Below, one piece after another: positions 1 through 10,037 of a stretch of DNA of 40,977 nucleotides; positions within the stretch are counted from its first letter, which is position 1; each line of letters begins with the position of its first letter. The stretch lies in NCBI GenBank assembly GCA_014859465.1, contig JACUUF010000024.1, positions 1-40,977 of the forward strand. The letters run 5' to 3'. A program made the translations under genes and the position numbers. The notes under the pieces are model-generated. The model worked only from the letters and a program-made list of their open reading frames with translations, was not told the DNA's origin and ran no database searches. This DNA comes from Methyloprofundus sp. GTDB lineage: Bacteria; Pseudomonadota; Gammaproteobacteria; Methylococcales; Methylomonadaceae.

Positions 1-116
1 ATGTCGTAACTTCAATTATATTGAAAATCACAGATTTCACCCACTACCCATTTTTATTTGTTCAATAGTACATTAGAGGCGCTTGCTTTTGAAGTCCGTT
101 TTATTAAACGTGAATC

Positions 117-1205
117 TTAGCTGGCTTGTAATGCAAATTTTAGTGCTTTTATAAAGGCATTATTTTCTTCTGGCTTGCCTATAGTGACGCGTAAACAATC
201 ACTCAGTAAGCCTTTTTGTGGGGCTAAGTTTTTAATTAACACTCCTTGTTCTTTTAAGTGGTTGAAAATCTTTGTCGCGCTATCTTTTTGCGTACGGAAA
301 AGAATGAAATTTGCTGCGCTCGGGCAGGGAGTGACTGCTTTAATGACGCTTAACTGGAGAAACATGCGCGCACGCTCAGCGCAGATTGTCTCCGTTTGCT
401 CGGCAAACATATCCGGATGGCTTAAAGCAAATTCTACGCTTGCTTGAGTCAGTACATTAATATTGTAGGGTAATCTTGCTTTATTGAGTTCGCTAATAAT
501 AGCGGGATTGCCAGCAATAAAACCTAAGCGTAAACCCGCTAAACCGAGCTTAGAAACGGTACGCATAACTAGTAAGTTGTTATATTTCTTTAGTTGTTGG
601 ATGAAACTAAAATCAGTAAAAGGCGCGTAAGCTTCATCAATAATAACTAAGCCTTTGCTCTGTTGAATAATCTGTTCAATCGCTTCACTATCAAATAAAT
701 TACCGGTAGGATTATTCGGGTAAGCTAAAAAGATGATTTCCGGTTGCTGCGCGTTAATAGTAGCTAAAATCGCTTGTAAATCGAGTTCAAAATTATCTGC
801 GAGTAAAGGGATGCCTTGATAATTTAATCCTAAGCATTGCGCAATTTGTTGGTACATGACAAAGCTTGGCTCGGGTGCCATTACCGTTGAATTAACAGGC
901 AATGCCATCAGTAATAACTGGATAATTTCATCTGAGCCATTACCTAATAAAATATCACTTGCTGCGGGAATTTGATTGTATGCTTTGAGAATACGGCACA
1001 AGGATTTAGCTTCTGGATCAGGGTAACGATTGATTTCAGCTTCGTGCATTACCTTGAGCCATTGGGCTTTAACATCTTCAGGCCAGGTGTATGGGTTTTC
1101 CATGGCATCTAATTTAATAAAGCCTGAGGCATCGGCGACTTTATAAGCCGTTAACGCTCTTATTTCAGGACGAATAACAGAAGTAATCAGTTCTTGCTCA
1201 GTCAT
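117..1205 (-). CDS. hisC: Histidinol-phosphate aminotransferase HisC
   Basis: PLP-dependent class I/II aminotransferase that transfers an amino group from glutamate to imidazole-acetol phosphate in histidine biosynthesis (cytoplasm). From the chosen start it is about 362 residues, a normal HisC length. Visible motifs are the substrate-side DAMENP near residue 33, AYPNNPTG near 161, the PLP-contacting Asp190 in IIDEAY, and the Schiff-base lysine K219 in RTVSKLGLAGLRLGF. I place the start at the ATG read from 1205, because upstream codons in the same frame overlap the end of the preceding ASCH gene and have no aminotransferase similarity. No strong Shine-Dalgarno is visible, so coupling to the upstream gene (19 bp away) is likely. 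It is the last gene of the mla-murA-his run; no T-run terminator is seen in 1-116. Confidence 0.95.
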   Translation of the reverse strand: MTEQELITSVIRPEIRALTAYKVADASGFIKLDAMENPYTWPEDVKAQWLKVMHEAEINRYPDPEAKSLCRILKAYNQIPAASDILLGNGSDEIIQLLLMALPVNSTVMAPEPSFVMYQQIAQCLGLNYQGIPLLADNFELDLQAILATINAQQPEIIFLAYPNNPTGNLFDSEAIEQIIQQSKGLVIIDEAYAPFTDFSFIQQLKKYNNLLVMRTVSKLGLAGLRLGFIAGNPAIISELNKARLPYNINVLTQASVEFALSHPDMFAEQTETICAERARMFLQLSVIKAVTPCPSAANFILFRTQKDSATKIFNHLKEQGVLIKNLAPQKGLLSDCLRVTIGKPEENNAFIKALKFALQAS

Positions 1206-1224
1206 GTATGCGGTTATTATTTGA

Positions 1225-1554
1225 TTAATCGACGCGTTTAAAGTGATGTACCCAAACTGGAGCGGATTCATTCCACTCCATACCGGCATGCATTCTTAAT
1301 ATTAAATCACGATACATGACTAGACTTGGGTAGCCTTCGGCTTGTGCTTCGGCATCGGTCATATCGCCAATTGTTTCTCGCGTTAGGTCGGTAACAATAA
1401 ACGCTTGTCCTTCTAAAGTGAAAGTTTCATTGGGATAGGCGTAAACGCCGTCGCGACGTTGCTGGGTTTTTCTGCCGCTCAATGCCGCTTCGACTAATTT
1501 AGGGTGGGTGATTAAGCGATCTATGCTACAGGTTTTTTCTGGTAGGTCAGACAT
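1225..1554 (-). CDS. Small ASCH-domain protein (YqfB-like size)
   Basis: A 109-residue soluble protein. The stretch from about residue 24 to 90 looks like an ASCH domain, a beta-barrel fold related to PUA that binds RNA or modified nucleosides. The signature region reads SGRKTQQRR (26-34). G27, K29 and R34 fit the GxKxxExR family pattern, but the acidic position is Q32. E. coli YqfB, an N4-acetylcytidine amidohydrolase of similar size, uses Lys21, Thr24 and Glu74; by my alignment Lys is kept and the Thr24 position is Gln32. Hydrolase activity therefore cannot be assumed. The gene sits between hisD and hisC, with a purine-rich AAGAGAAAA ahead of the ATG. Its place in a histidine operon suggests co-expression only; the function is unknown. 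Confidence 0.8.
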   Translation of the reverse strand: MSDLPEKTCSIDRLITHPKLVEAALSGRKTQQRRDGVYAYPNETFTLEGQAFIVTDLTRETIGDMTDAEAQAEGYPSLVMYRDLILRMHAGMEWNESAPVWVHHFKRVD

Positions 1555-1617
1555 ATTATTTTCTCTTATTTAATAAGGTGATAATGTATTGGCTATACAC
1601 TTTAACGCAGGATATTG

Positions 1618-1665
1618 ACTCTATTTGTAGAGTGCGGTTTTAACCTGCCTTTAAGTACTTACAGG
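1618..1665. promoter_or_regulatory. Two inverted repeats in the hisD-ASCH gap
   Basis: The 196-bp gap between hisD and the ASCH gene has a perfect 6-bp hairpin (ACTCTA-TTTG-TAGAGT, 1618-1633) and a nearly perfect 18-bp palindrome centred on AAGTACTT (1648-1665, one mismatched pair). They could be a processing site, a weak attenuator or an operator. Neither is followed by a T-run on either strand, so a terminator is unlikely. Function is a guess. Confidence 0.3.
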
Positions 1666-1750
1666 TATTGACCAGCTAAAACTGCGCCCTATAGATTTTA
1701 ATATGTTTTGCGTTAAAAGGGTGGTCGATTGTTCCAGCGTTTAATTCAAA

Positions 1751-3064
1751 CTAGGTACTTGGTTGTTTTAAACGATATTCTGCTGAGCGGGCATGTGCGG
1801 TTAAGCTTTCGCCGCGCGCTAGAACTGAAGCTGTTTTTCCTAAAGTGTTAGCGCCTTCTGCTGAGCAGAAAATCAAACTGGAGCGTTTTTGGAAATCATA
1901 GACGCCTAATGGCGAAGAGAATCGTGCTGTTCCCGATGTCGGTAGAACGTGATTAGGTCCAGCACAATAATCGCCTAATGCTTCCGCAGTATAACGGCCC
2001 ATAAAAATAGCACCGGCATTATTAATATGCGCACATAGGGCAATTGGATCTTCTACCGATAGCTCTAAATGTTCAGGTGCAATGGTATTACAAACTTGAG
2101 CCGCTTCTTCTAGTGAGGTCACTTTAATTAATGCCCCACGACTTGATAGTGAGGCTTTAATAATCTCAGCACGCTCCATTTCTGGCAGTAGTTTGTCTAT
2201 GCTTTGCGCGACAGCATCAAGAAAATCTGCGTCATCAGAAAGTAGAATAGCTTGCGCGTCTTGGTCATGCTCTGCTTGGGAAAATAAATCCATCGCAATC
2301 CAATCCGGATTAGTTTTGCCATCACAAATAATGAGGATTTCTGAAGGGCCGGCAATCATATCGATACCGACTTGGCCAAAAACTAATTTTTTTGCCGTCG
2401 CCACGTAGATATTGCCTGGGCCAACGATTTTTTCTACTGCGGGTATAGTTTCGGTGCCATACGCTAATGCCGCAACGGCTTGCGCGCCACCAATAGCAAA
2501 GGCGCGGTCTACGCCCGCTAAATAAGCCGCCGCTAAAACAAGCTCATTAGTAAGGCCTTGTGGCGTTGGGACAACCATAATTAATTCACGCACGCCGGCC
2601 ACTTTAGCAGGAATAGCATTCATCAATACCGATGAGGGGTAAGCCGCTTTGCCGCCAGGAACATAAAGTCCTGCGCGATCTAAAGGTGTTACTTTTTGGC
2701 CTAAAACCGTGCCATCTGCTTCAGTATATTGCCAGGATTCCATTTTTTGCTTTTCCGCATAAGCGCGTACGCGTGCAGCGGCTGTTTCTAGTGCTTCAGC
2801 TTTATCTGTAGGTAAATTATCCCAAGCTGCTTTTAATTGTGTTTGGGAGATTTCCAGCTGTGCGGCAGCAGTGACCGAGCAATGATCAAATTGATTGGTG
2901 TACTCAATGACGGCTTGATCGCCATTTTTGCGGACATTATCAATAATATCTAAAACTCGCTGATGAATTTCATGATCTGAGCTTTCTTCCCAGGCTAATA
3001 GGTTTTGTAATTGCGCTTGAAAGTCTGAGTCAGTGCTATTTAGGCGTGTGATGGATTTAGTCAT
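1751..3064 (-). CDS. hisD: Histidinol dehydrogenase HisD
   Basis: NAD+-dependent zinc enzyme that oxidises L-histidinol to L-histidine in two steps, the end of the histidine pathway. At 437 residues it is full length. The glycine-rich [12 protein letters not shown] (215-226) and [10 protein letters not shown] (236-245) blocks are family hallmarks. The expected zinc ligands are all present: Q263 and H266 in [11 protein letters not shown]365 in GDYCAGPNH, and H424 in SLTAHARS. The start is the ATG at 3064, 6 bp after hisG stops, which fits co-translation from the same message. A 196-bp gap to the next gene downstream leaves room for an internal promoter or processing site. Confidence 0.97.
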   Translation of the reverse strand: MTKSITRLNSTDSDFQAQLQNLLAWEESSDHEIHQRVLDIIDNVRKNGDQAVIEYTNQFDHCSVTAAAQLEISQTQLKAAWDNLPTDKAEALETAAARVRAYAEKQKMESWQYTEADGTVLGQKVTPLDRAGLYVPGGKAAYPSSVLMNAIPAKVAGVRELIMVVPTPQGLTNELVLAAAYLAGVDRAFAIGGAQAVAALAYGTETIPAVEKIVGPGNIYVATAKKLVFGQVGIDMIAGPSEILIICDGKTNPDWIAMDLFSQAEHDQDAQAILLSDDADFLDAVAQSIDKLLPEMERAEIIKASLSSRGALIKVTSLEEAAQVCNTIAPEHLELSVEDPIALCAHINNAGAIFMGRYTAEALGDYCAGPNHVLPTSGTARFSSPLGVYDFQKRSSLIFCSAEGANTLGKTASVLARGESLTAHARSAEYRLKQPST

Positions 3065-3070
3065 ATACTT

Positions 3071-3697
3071 TTATCGTTCAGCTAATGTTTTTTCAAATTG
3101 ATCAAGTAAGGGCTGAATTACTTGATGTTTCATTTTCATTGAGGCTTTATTAACCACTAGGCGTGAGCTAATATTCATAATCAGTTCGCGCGGCTCTAAA
3201 CCGTTTGCTCTGAGGGTATTGCCAGTATCGACGACATCAACAATACAATCGGCTAAGCCAACAATCGGGGCGAGTTCCATCGCGCCATAAAGCTTGATGA
3301 TTTCTGCTTGTATACCTTTGCTAGCAAAATAACGCTCTGCCGTCTTGACATACTTCGTAGCTACTCGAACGCGACCTAAAATGTCTGGCGCATTTTTACG
3401 TGTAGCTGTCATTAATTTACAGCAGGCAATATTTAAGTCGAGAGGCTCATATAAATTATTTGAGTCATGTTCAATTAAGACATCTTTGCCGGCGATGCCT
3501 AAATCAGCGGCGCCATATTCTACAAAAGTAGGCACGTCTGTGGCGCGAATAATGACTAGTTGCACATCGGGGTGATTGGTTCTTAAAATGAGTTTACGAC
3601 TCGTTTTTGGGTCGTCTATGGGAATGATGTTTGCTTCTGCCAATAGGGGCAGAGCTTCATCGTATATTCTGCCTTTGGAAACAGCGATAGTTAACAT
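3071..3697 (-). CDS. hisG: ATP phosphoribosyltransferase HisG, short form
   Basis: Catalyses the first step of histidine synthesis, ATP + PRPP to phosphoribosyl-ATP. The product is only 208 residues, the short HisG class that lacks the C-terminal ACT-like feedback domain. Family knowledge says this class works as a hetero-octamer with HisZ, a HisRS-like regulatory subunit. Visible motifs include the N-terminal [15 protein letters not shown] and the PRPP-binding [17 protein letters not shown] (about 152-168). hisZ is not in the window; in many proteobacteria it lies next to purA, so it is expected elsewhere. The gene follows murA by 14 bp and precedes hisD by 6 bp, as in Pseudomonas murA-hisG-hisD-hisC. 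Confidence 0.96.
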   Translation of the reverse strand: MLTIAVSKGRIYDEALPLLAEANIIPIDDPKTSRKLILRTNHPDVQLVIIRATDVPTFVEYGAADLGIAGKDVLIEHDSNNLYEPLDLNIACCKLMTATRKNAPDILGRVRVATKYVKTAERYFASKGIQAEIIKLYGAMELAPIVGLADCIVDVVDTGNTLRANGLEPRELIMNISSRLVVNKASMKMKHQVIQPLLDQFEKTLAER

Positions 3698-3711
3698 GAA
3701 TAAAGTCCCGT

Positions 3712-5294
<1,583 letters not shown>

Positions 5295-5298
5295 GGTT

Positions 5299-5763
5299 TT
5301 ATTCGGATTTATTCGATGAATTGAATAAAAACTGGCTGATGAGTCGTTCCAGTACTAAGGCGGATTGAGTTAATTCGATGGTGCTGCCTTCTTGTAAAGA
5401 GTCATCTAGTCCACCGGGTGTTAAGCCTATATATTTTTCACCTAATAAGCCTGAGGTGAGTATACTTGCTGAGGTATCGCTAGGCAGTGCATTGTAACGC
5501 GAGTCTATGCGCATAGTGACTAGGGCATCAAATTTATTAGTATCAAAACGGATCTCGGTAACACGGCCAATAGGCACTCCAGCCATCGACACTAAGGATT
5601 TGGTTTTTAGTCCTCCAACGTCTTCAAAGTGTGCATTCACGTTATAGCTGCCATTATCTTTTAAAGCGCTAAAATTACTCACTTGCAGGGCAAGAAAAAA
5701 AAGGGCAGCAATGGCGATACTGACAAAAAAGCCGACTAAAATCTCTAGGGATTTGTACTGCAT
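5299..5763 (-). CDS. mlaD: MCE-family lipid-binding protein MlaD
   Basis: A membrane-anchored periplasmic protein that forms a hexameric lipid channel on top of the MlaE permease. At 154 residues it has the single MCE-domain architecture. An N-terminal anchor helix (about 8-28, GFFVSIAIAALFFLALQVS) follows a short cytoplasmic segment. The MCE domain (about 38-117) contains the hallmark VGGLKTKSLVSMAGVPIGRV and the later SGLLGEKYIGLTPG. A hydrophobic C-terminal helix (SALVLERLISQFLF) would line the central pore. Gaps to mlaE (2 bp) and mlaB (4 bp) imply coupled translation. Its usual partner, the soluble carrier MlaC, is not encoded here. Confidence 0.95.
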   Translation of the reverse strand: MQYKSLEILVGFFVSIAIAALFFLALQVSNFSALKDNGSYNVNAHFEDVGGLKTKSLVSMAGVPIGRVTEIRFDTNKFDALVTMRIDSRYNALPSDTSASILTSGLLGEKYIGLTPGGLDDSLQEGSTIELTQSALVLERLISQFLFNSSNKSE

Positions 5764-5765
5764 GG

Positions 5766-6545
5766 TTAGTTTGCTCCGAACATAAGGGCGGTTAATAAAA
5801 AATCAAATAAAAGAATGCTAAACGCAGAGTTAACCACGGTGCGTGTCGTTGCTCGGCTAATACCCTCTGAGGTAGGAAGGGCGTCGTAACCTTCAAATAA
5901 GGCAATCCAGGAAACTAGCCAAGCAAAAATAATGCTTTTTATAATGCCATTGACAATATCATCATAAAAATCAATGGCACTTTGCATTTGCGACCAGTAA
6001 GCGCCTGCATCGACGTTTAATAATTCTACGCCCGCTAAATGCCCGCCTAAAATGCCAATGGCGCTAAATAAAGCGGCAAGCAGCGGTAGAGAAATAAAAC
6101 CAGCAAAAAAGCGTGGAGCAATAATGTATTTAAGCGGGTCAATGGCCATCATTTCCATGCCTGAAAGTTGCTCGGTCGCTTTCATTAAACCAATCTCAGC
6201 GGTTAAAGCAGAGCCGGCTCGACCGGCAAAGAGTAAGGCGCTAACCACCGGGCCCAGCTCCCTAACTAAAGATGCCGCGACCATAATGCCTAATGATGAT
6301 TCAGCGCCAAAGGTAGATAAAGTGTATACGCCCTGTAATCCAAGCACCATGCCAACAAAAAGCCCAGAGATACAAATTAGCCAGAATGTTAATACGCCAA
6401 CGCTATAGAGTTGTTTAATTAGTAAAATCGGGTGTTTTAATAAATAGCTTAAGCCACTTAATATGGATATAAAAAACAGGCTGCTACGCCCTAGTTTTGC
6501 CAGTATTTTTAAGGTGGATTGACCTAGTGATTGGAAGATATTCAT
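5766..6545 (-). CDS. mlaE: Lipid ABC transporter permease MlaE
   Basis: Integral inner-membrane permease of the Mla (Ttg2) phospholipid transport system, 259 residues, the usual size. It shows an N-terminal amphipathic stretch followed by about five hydrophobic segments. The best-conserved part is the middle, with [20 protein letters not shown] and the following [18 protein letters not shown], diagnostic of the MlaE family. It probably dimerises and couples MlaF ATP hydrolysis to movement of phospholipid between the inner membrane and MlaD. It starts 3 bp after the mlaF stop codon and ends 2 bp before mlaD. Confidence 0.96.
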   Translation of the reverse strand: MNIFQSLGQSTLKILAKLGRSSLFFISILSGLSYLLKHPILLIKQLYSVGVLTFWLICISGLFVGMVLGLQGVYTLSTFGAESSLGIMVAASLVRELGPVVSALLFAGRAGSALTAEIGLMKATEQLSGMEMMAIDPLKYIIAPRFFAGFISLPLLAALFSAIGILGGHLAGVELLNVDAGAYWSQMQSAIDFYDDIVNGIIKSIIFAWLVSWIALFEGYDALPTSEGISRATTRTVVNSAFSILLFDFLLTALMFGAN

Positions 6546-6548
6546 TGC

Positions 6549-7337
6549 TTAGTTATTAGCGAGTAGGTCATTGGTAAGATTATTTGCTGGGTAATGAAAA
6601 GGCACGGGCCCGTCTGCTTTGGCTTGCATAAACTGCTGAACCCAAGCGGATGGTGAATTATTAAGCTCTTGCGGCGTACCTTGTCCGGCAATTTTGCCTT
6701 CAGATAATAGGTAAATATAGTCGGCAATCGCAGCGGTTTCTTGTACATCATGGGAAACAATAATGCTGGTTAAGCCTAATGTTTGGTTAAGTGTTTGAAT
6801 GAGTTTTACTAAAACGCCCAGTGAAATGGGATCTTGTCCAGTAAATGGCTCATCATACATAATCATATTAGGGTCAAGCGCCAAAGCTCTTGCCATGGCC
6901 ACGCGCCTGGCCATGCCACCGGATAATTCGCTGGGCATTAAGTGACGTGCACCACGTAAACCGACAGCGTTTAGTTTCATTAAGACCAGGGTGCGAATCA
7001 TCGATTCAGGCAGTTTGGTATGCTCTCGAATAGGGAAAGCAATATTATCGTAAACAGACATATCAGTGAGTAATGCGCCACTTTGAAAGAGCATGCCCAT
7101 CTTTTTGCGCAACGTGAAGAGTTTGCTGCGAGAAAGCGTGTGTACGTTTTGTTGGCCGACTAATACGCTGCCGCTATCAGGTTTGATTTGTCCGCCTATA
7201 AGCTTTAGTAGCGTGGTTTTTCCTGTGCCACTTGGCCCCATAATGGCGGTAATTTTGTGCGGCATAATATCAAGAGAGATAGTGTCAAAAATTTTTCTGT
7301 CGCCACGCGAGAAAGTTAGGTTACGTATGGAAATCAT
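6549..7337 (-). CDS. mlaF: Lipid ABC transporter ATPase MlaF
   Basis: ATP-binding subunit powering the Mla phospholipid transporter, 262 residues from the chosen start. Walker A is GPSGTGKTT (34-42), the ABC signature is LSGGMARRVAMARAL, Walker B is MIMYDEP, and a switch histidine lies in SIIVSHD. LSGGM (Met after the second Gly) and the C-terminal extension after the Walker modules are typical of MlaF. A longer frame begins with a TTG at 7364, but the ATG at 7337 starts exactly at the usual family beginning (MISIRNLTF). It leads the mla-murA-his run. A TATAAT box sits about 37 bp upstream. Confidence 0.95.
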   Translation of the reverse strand: MISIRNLTFSRGDRKIFDTISLDIMPHKITAIMGPSGTGKTTLLKLIGGQIKPDSGSVLVGQQNVHTLSRSKLFTLRKKMGMLFQSGALLTDMSVYDNIAFPIREHTKLPESMIRTLVLMKLNAVGLRGARHLMPSELSGGMARRVAMARALALDPNMIMYDEPFTGQDPISLGVLVKLIQTLNQTLGLTSIIVSHDVQETAAIADYIYLLSEGKIAGQGTPQELNNSPSAWVQQFMQAKADGPVPFHYPANNLTNDLLANN

Positions 7338-7373
7338 AAGAAAAATTTTTACCGATTGCGTCAAAATTAGAAC

Positions 7374-7379
7374 ATTATA
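7374..7379 (-). promoter_or_regulatory. Probable -10 box of the mlaF operon
   Basis: Read on the minus strand this is TATAAT, 36 bp upstream of the mlaF ATG. A recognisable TTGACA does not appear at 16-18 bp spacing, so the -35 side is weak and the call rests on the -10 hexamer and its place between divergent genes. Confidence 0.4.
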
Positions 7380-7421
7380 ATTGAAAGCTTGGTCGTACTG
7401 CTATTTTTTCAGTATCGAGGT

Positions 7422-7449
7422 AGCTTTATCAAAAGCTGCACACTATAAT
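7422..7449 (+). promoter_or_regulatory. Probable xfp promoter with overlapping palindrome
   Basis: A perfect TATAAT (7444-7449) lies 47 bp upstream of the xfp ATG. The matching -35 region has no good TTGACA. It is occupied by a short inverted repeat (AGCTTT-ATCA-AAAGCT, 7422-7437), the sort of place where an activator or repressor could bind. The operator role is inferred. Confidence 0.4.
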
Positions 7450-7496
7450 TTGGGCTTATCTTTTGTGTGTTTGTCTATCTATTGGGAAATTTAAGT

Positions 7497-9869
7497 ATGA
7501 GCATTGAAGAACAGCCTTTATCGAGTGATGAGTTGGTTAAAATACATGCTTATTGGCGTGCGGCTAACTATTTGTCTGTTGGCCAGATTTACTTAATGGA
7601 TAACCCTCTATTGCGGCAGCCATTAACGTTAGAGCATGTGAAGCCACGGCTATTGGGGCACTGGGGGACAACGCCTGGGTTGAACTTCATTTATGCACAT
7701 ATGAATAGAGTGATTAAAGCACAAGATTTAAATGCGCTTTATATTGCAGGGCCTGGACATGGTGGCCCTGGAATTGTTGCGAATACTTGGTTAGAAGGCA
7801 CTTATAGCGAGTATTACCCGGATATTTCTGAGGATGCCGTGGGTATGCGGCGTTTATTTAAGCAATTCAGTTTTCCGGGCGGCATTCCAAGTCATGTCGC
7901 TCCTGAAACACCAGGATCTATACATGAAGGCGGCGAGTTAGGCTATTCGGTTTCTCATGCTTATGGCGCAGTGTTCGATAATCCAGACCTGATCGCTTGT
8001 TGTGTCGTGGGTGATGGCGAAGCAGAAACGGGACCATTAGCGGCTTCATGGCACTCGAATAAATTTTTAAATCCGATTCGTGATGGTGCGGTACTGCCCA
8101 TCTTGCATTTGAATGGCTATAAAATTGCTAATCCAACTCTTTTGGCGCGTATGCCGAAAGAGGAGTTAGAGAGTTTATTTGTCGGTTATGGCTATAAGCC
8201 TTATTTTGTTGAGGGTTCTGATCCCGAGTTAATGCATCAGAAGATGGCGGCAACAATGGATGTTGTTATTGCTGAAATTAAGGCAATTCAAAAACAAGCG
8301 CGTGACTCGGGCATCCCAGCTCGAGCCACTTGGCCGTTGATTATTTTGCGTTCACCTAAAGGTTGGACGGGACCTAAAGAGGTTGATGGTAAGAAAACAG
8401 AAGATTTCTGGCGTTCGCATCAAGTACCTTTTGCTGAAGTGCGGGAAAATCCCGAGCATTTAAAGTTATTAGAAACTTGGCTGAAAAGCTATAAAGCCGA
8501 AGAATTGTTTGATGAGAAAGGTGCTTTTTTAGCTGAGCTGAAAGCATTAGCGCCGACTTATCAAAAGCGTATGAGTGATAATCCGCATACTAATGGTGGT
8601 TTGTTGCTGAAAAAATTACATATGCCTTGGTTTGGTGATTATGCGGTTGACGTGCCTCAGCCGGGCGCTACCAAGGCGGAAGCGACGCGCGTACAAGGTG
8701 CCTTTTTACGCGATGTAATGAAATTAAATGCAAAAGAGCAGAATTTTCGTTTATTTGGCCCGGATGAAACCGCTTCAAATCGTTGGAGTGCAGCATTTGA
8801 AGCAACCGGTAGAACTTGGTTAGATGCGACAATTCCTGAAGATGACCATTTGGCGGCTGATGGTCGCGTGATGGAAATCTTATCTGAGCATACCTGTCAA
8901 GGTTGGCTGGAAGGCTATTTGTTGACCGGTCGGCATGGTTTTTTTAATTGTTATGAAGCGTTCATTCATATTATTGATTCGATGTTTAATCAGCATGCGA
9001 AATGGTTGAAGACAACGCGCGATATTGAATGGCGTCGCCCTGTGGCATCATTAAACTATTTATTGTCATCCCATGTATGGCGTCAAGATCATAATGGCTT
9101 TTCACATCAAGATCCTGGCTTTATCGATCATGTAGTGAATAAAAAATCTTCGGTGATTCGGGTTTATCTGCCGCCAGATGCTAATACTTTATTATCGGTA
9201 ACAGATCATTGCTTGCGCAGTCGGAATTATATTAATGTTGTTGTTTGTGGTAAACAAAATGCCGAGCAATGGCTGGATATGGATGCGGCCATCAAGCATT
9301 GTACGGCGGGTGTTGGTGTTTGGGATTGGGCGAGTAATGATCAAGAAACTGGCGAGCCAGATGTAGTTATGGCTTGTGCGGGTGATGTGCCTACGCTAGA
9401 GACTTTAGCTGCGGTTAAAATTTTACATAAGTTATTGCCTGAGTTAAAAATTAGGGTCGTTAATGTGGTTAATTTAATGAAGTTGATGCCACAAGAAGAG
9501 CACCCGCATGGCTTGTCTGATCGTGAATTTGAAGATATTTTTACGCCTGATAAGCCCGTGATTTTTGCTTATCATGGTTATCCTTGGTTGATTCATCGCT
9601 TGACTTATCGACGCCCTAATCACGCTAATATTCATGCGCGTGGCTATAAGGAGGAGGGGACAACTTCAACGCCATTTGATATGGTGGTGATGAATGATTT
9701 GGATCGTTTTCATTTGGTATTGGATGTGGTTAAGCGTGTGCCATCATTACGTCATCGTGCCGTGTATGTGCAGCAAATGATGCGTGATAAGTTAATTGAT
9801 CATCAGCAATACGTACGTCAGCATGGCGATGATATGCCAGAAATTCGTGATTGGAAGTGGCGTGATTAG
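7497..9869 (+). CDS. xfp: Xylulose-5-P/fructose-6-P phosphoketolase
   Basis: Thiamine-diphosphate enzyme that splits xylulose 5-phosphate (and often fructose 6-phosphate) with phosphate into acetyl phosphate plus glyceraldehyde 3-phosphate (or erythrose 4-phosphate). About 790 residues, normal for the family. Signatures seen are [18 protein letters not shown] near the N-terminus, GPGHGGPG, the loop [18 protein letters not shown], and the ThDP/Mg motif GDGEAETG followed by [11 protein letters not shown]. The second domain keeps [13 protein letters not shown] and [20 protein letters not shown] take the ATG at 7497 rather than a GTG 30 bp earlier. In methanotrophs this enzyme can convert RuMP-cycle sugar phosphates to acetyl units without losing carbon. 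It is transcribed alone, divergent from mlaF, with a terminator behind it; no acetate kinase or phosphotransacetylase is adjacent. Confidence 0.97.
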   Translation: MSIEEQPLSSDELVKIHAYWRAANYLSVGQIYLMDNPLLRQPLTLEHVKPRLLGHWGTTPGLNFIYAHMNRVIKAQDLNALYIAGPGHGGPGIVANTWLEGTYSEYYPDISEDAVGMRRLFKQFSFPGGIPSHVAPETPGSIHEGGELGYSVSHAYGAVFDNPDLIACCVVGDGEAETGPLAASWHSNKFLNPIRDGAVLPILHLNGYKIANPTLLARMPKEELESLFVGYGYKPYFVEGSDPELMHQKMAATMDVVIAEIKAIQKQARDSGIPARATWPLIILRSPKGWTGPKEVDGKKTEDFWRSHQVPFAEVRENPEHLKLLETWLKSYKAEELFDEKGAFLAELKALAPTYQKRMSDNPHTNGGLLLKKLHMPWFGDYAVDVPQPGATKAEATRVQGAFLRDVMKLNAKEQNFRLFGPDETASNRWSAAFEATGRTWLDATIPEDDHLAADGRVMEILSEHTCQGWLEGYLLTGRHGFFNCYEAFIHIIDSMFNQHAKWLKTTRDIEWRRPVASLNYLLSSHVWRQDHNGFSHQDPGFIDHVVNKKSSVIRVYLPPDANTLLSVTDHCLRSRNYINVVVCGKQNAEQWLDMDAAIKHCTAGVGVWDWASNDQETGEPDVVMACAGDVPTLETLAAVKILHKLLPELKIRVVNVVNLMKLMPQEEHPHGLSDREFEDIFTPDKPVIFAYHGYPWLIHRLTYRRPNHANIHARGYKEEGTTSTPFDMVVMNDLDRFHLVLDVVKRVPSLRHRAVYVQQMMRDKLIDHQQYVRQHGDDMPEIRDWKWRD

Positions 9870-9912
9870 TTTTTAATTGCATTATCATCTTGCTGTTGCT
9901 ATAAAAAAGTAG

Positions 9913-9953
9913 GCGGTTATGGTTGCTGAGTCAGCCATAACCGCTTCTTTTTT
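9913..9953 (+). terminator. Rho-independent terminator after xfp
   Basis: GCGGTTATGG (9913-9922) pairs perfectly with CCATAACCGC (9935-9944) and can be extended by about 3 inner pairs. TTCTTTTTT follows. A run of A's precedes the left arm, so it could also work in reverse. It isolates xfp from the downstream kds-lpt genes. Confidence 0.9.
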
Positions 9954-10037
9954 GTGCTGGTTTTTTATTTATGATGATAGCTTAGGGGTTGCTTTGTTTT
10001 TTATGGCACAATAGGCAACTTTTGCACTAAAAGAATT

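Noticed and set aside
1206-1289. N-terminal extension of hisC starting at 1289
   Set aside because: It overlaps the end of the ASCH gene and adds residues unlike any HisC; the ATG at 1205 gives the normal family start.
6052-6408. 118-codon plus-strand frame inside mlaE
   Set aside because: Opposite strand of a conserved permease; no recognisable domain or ribosome site.
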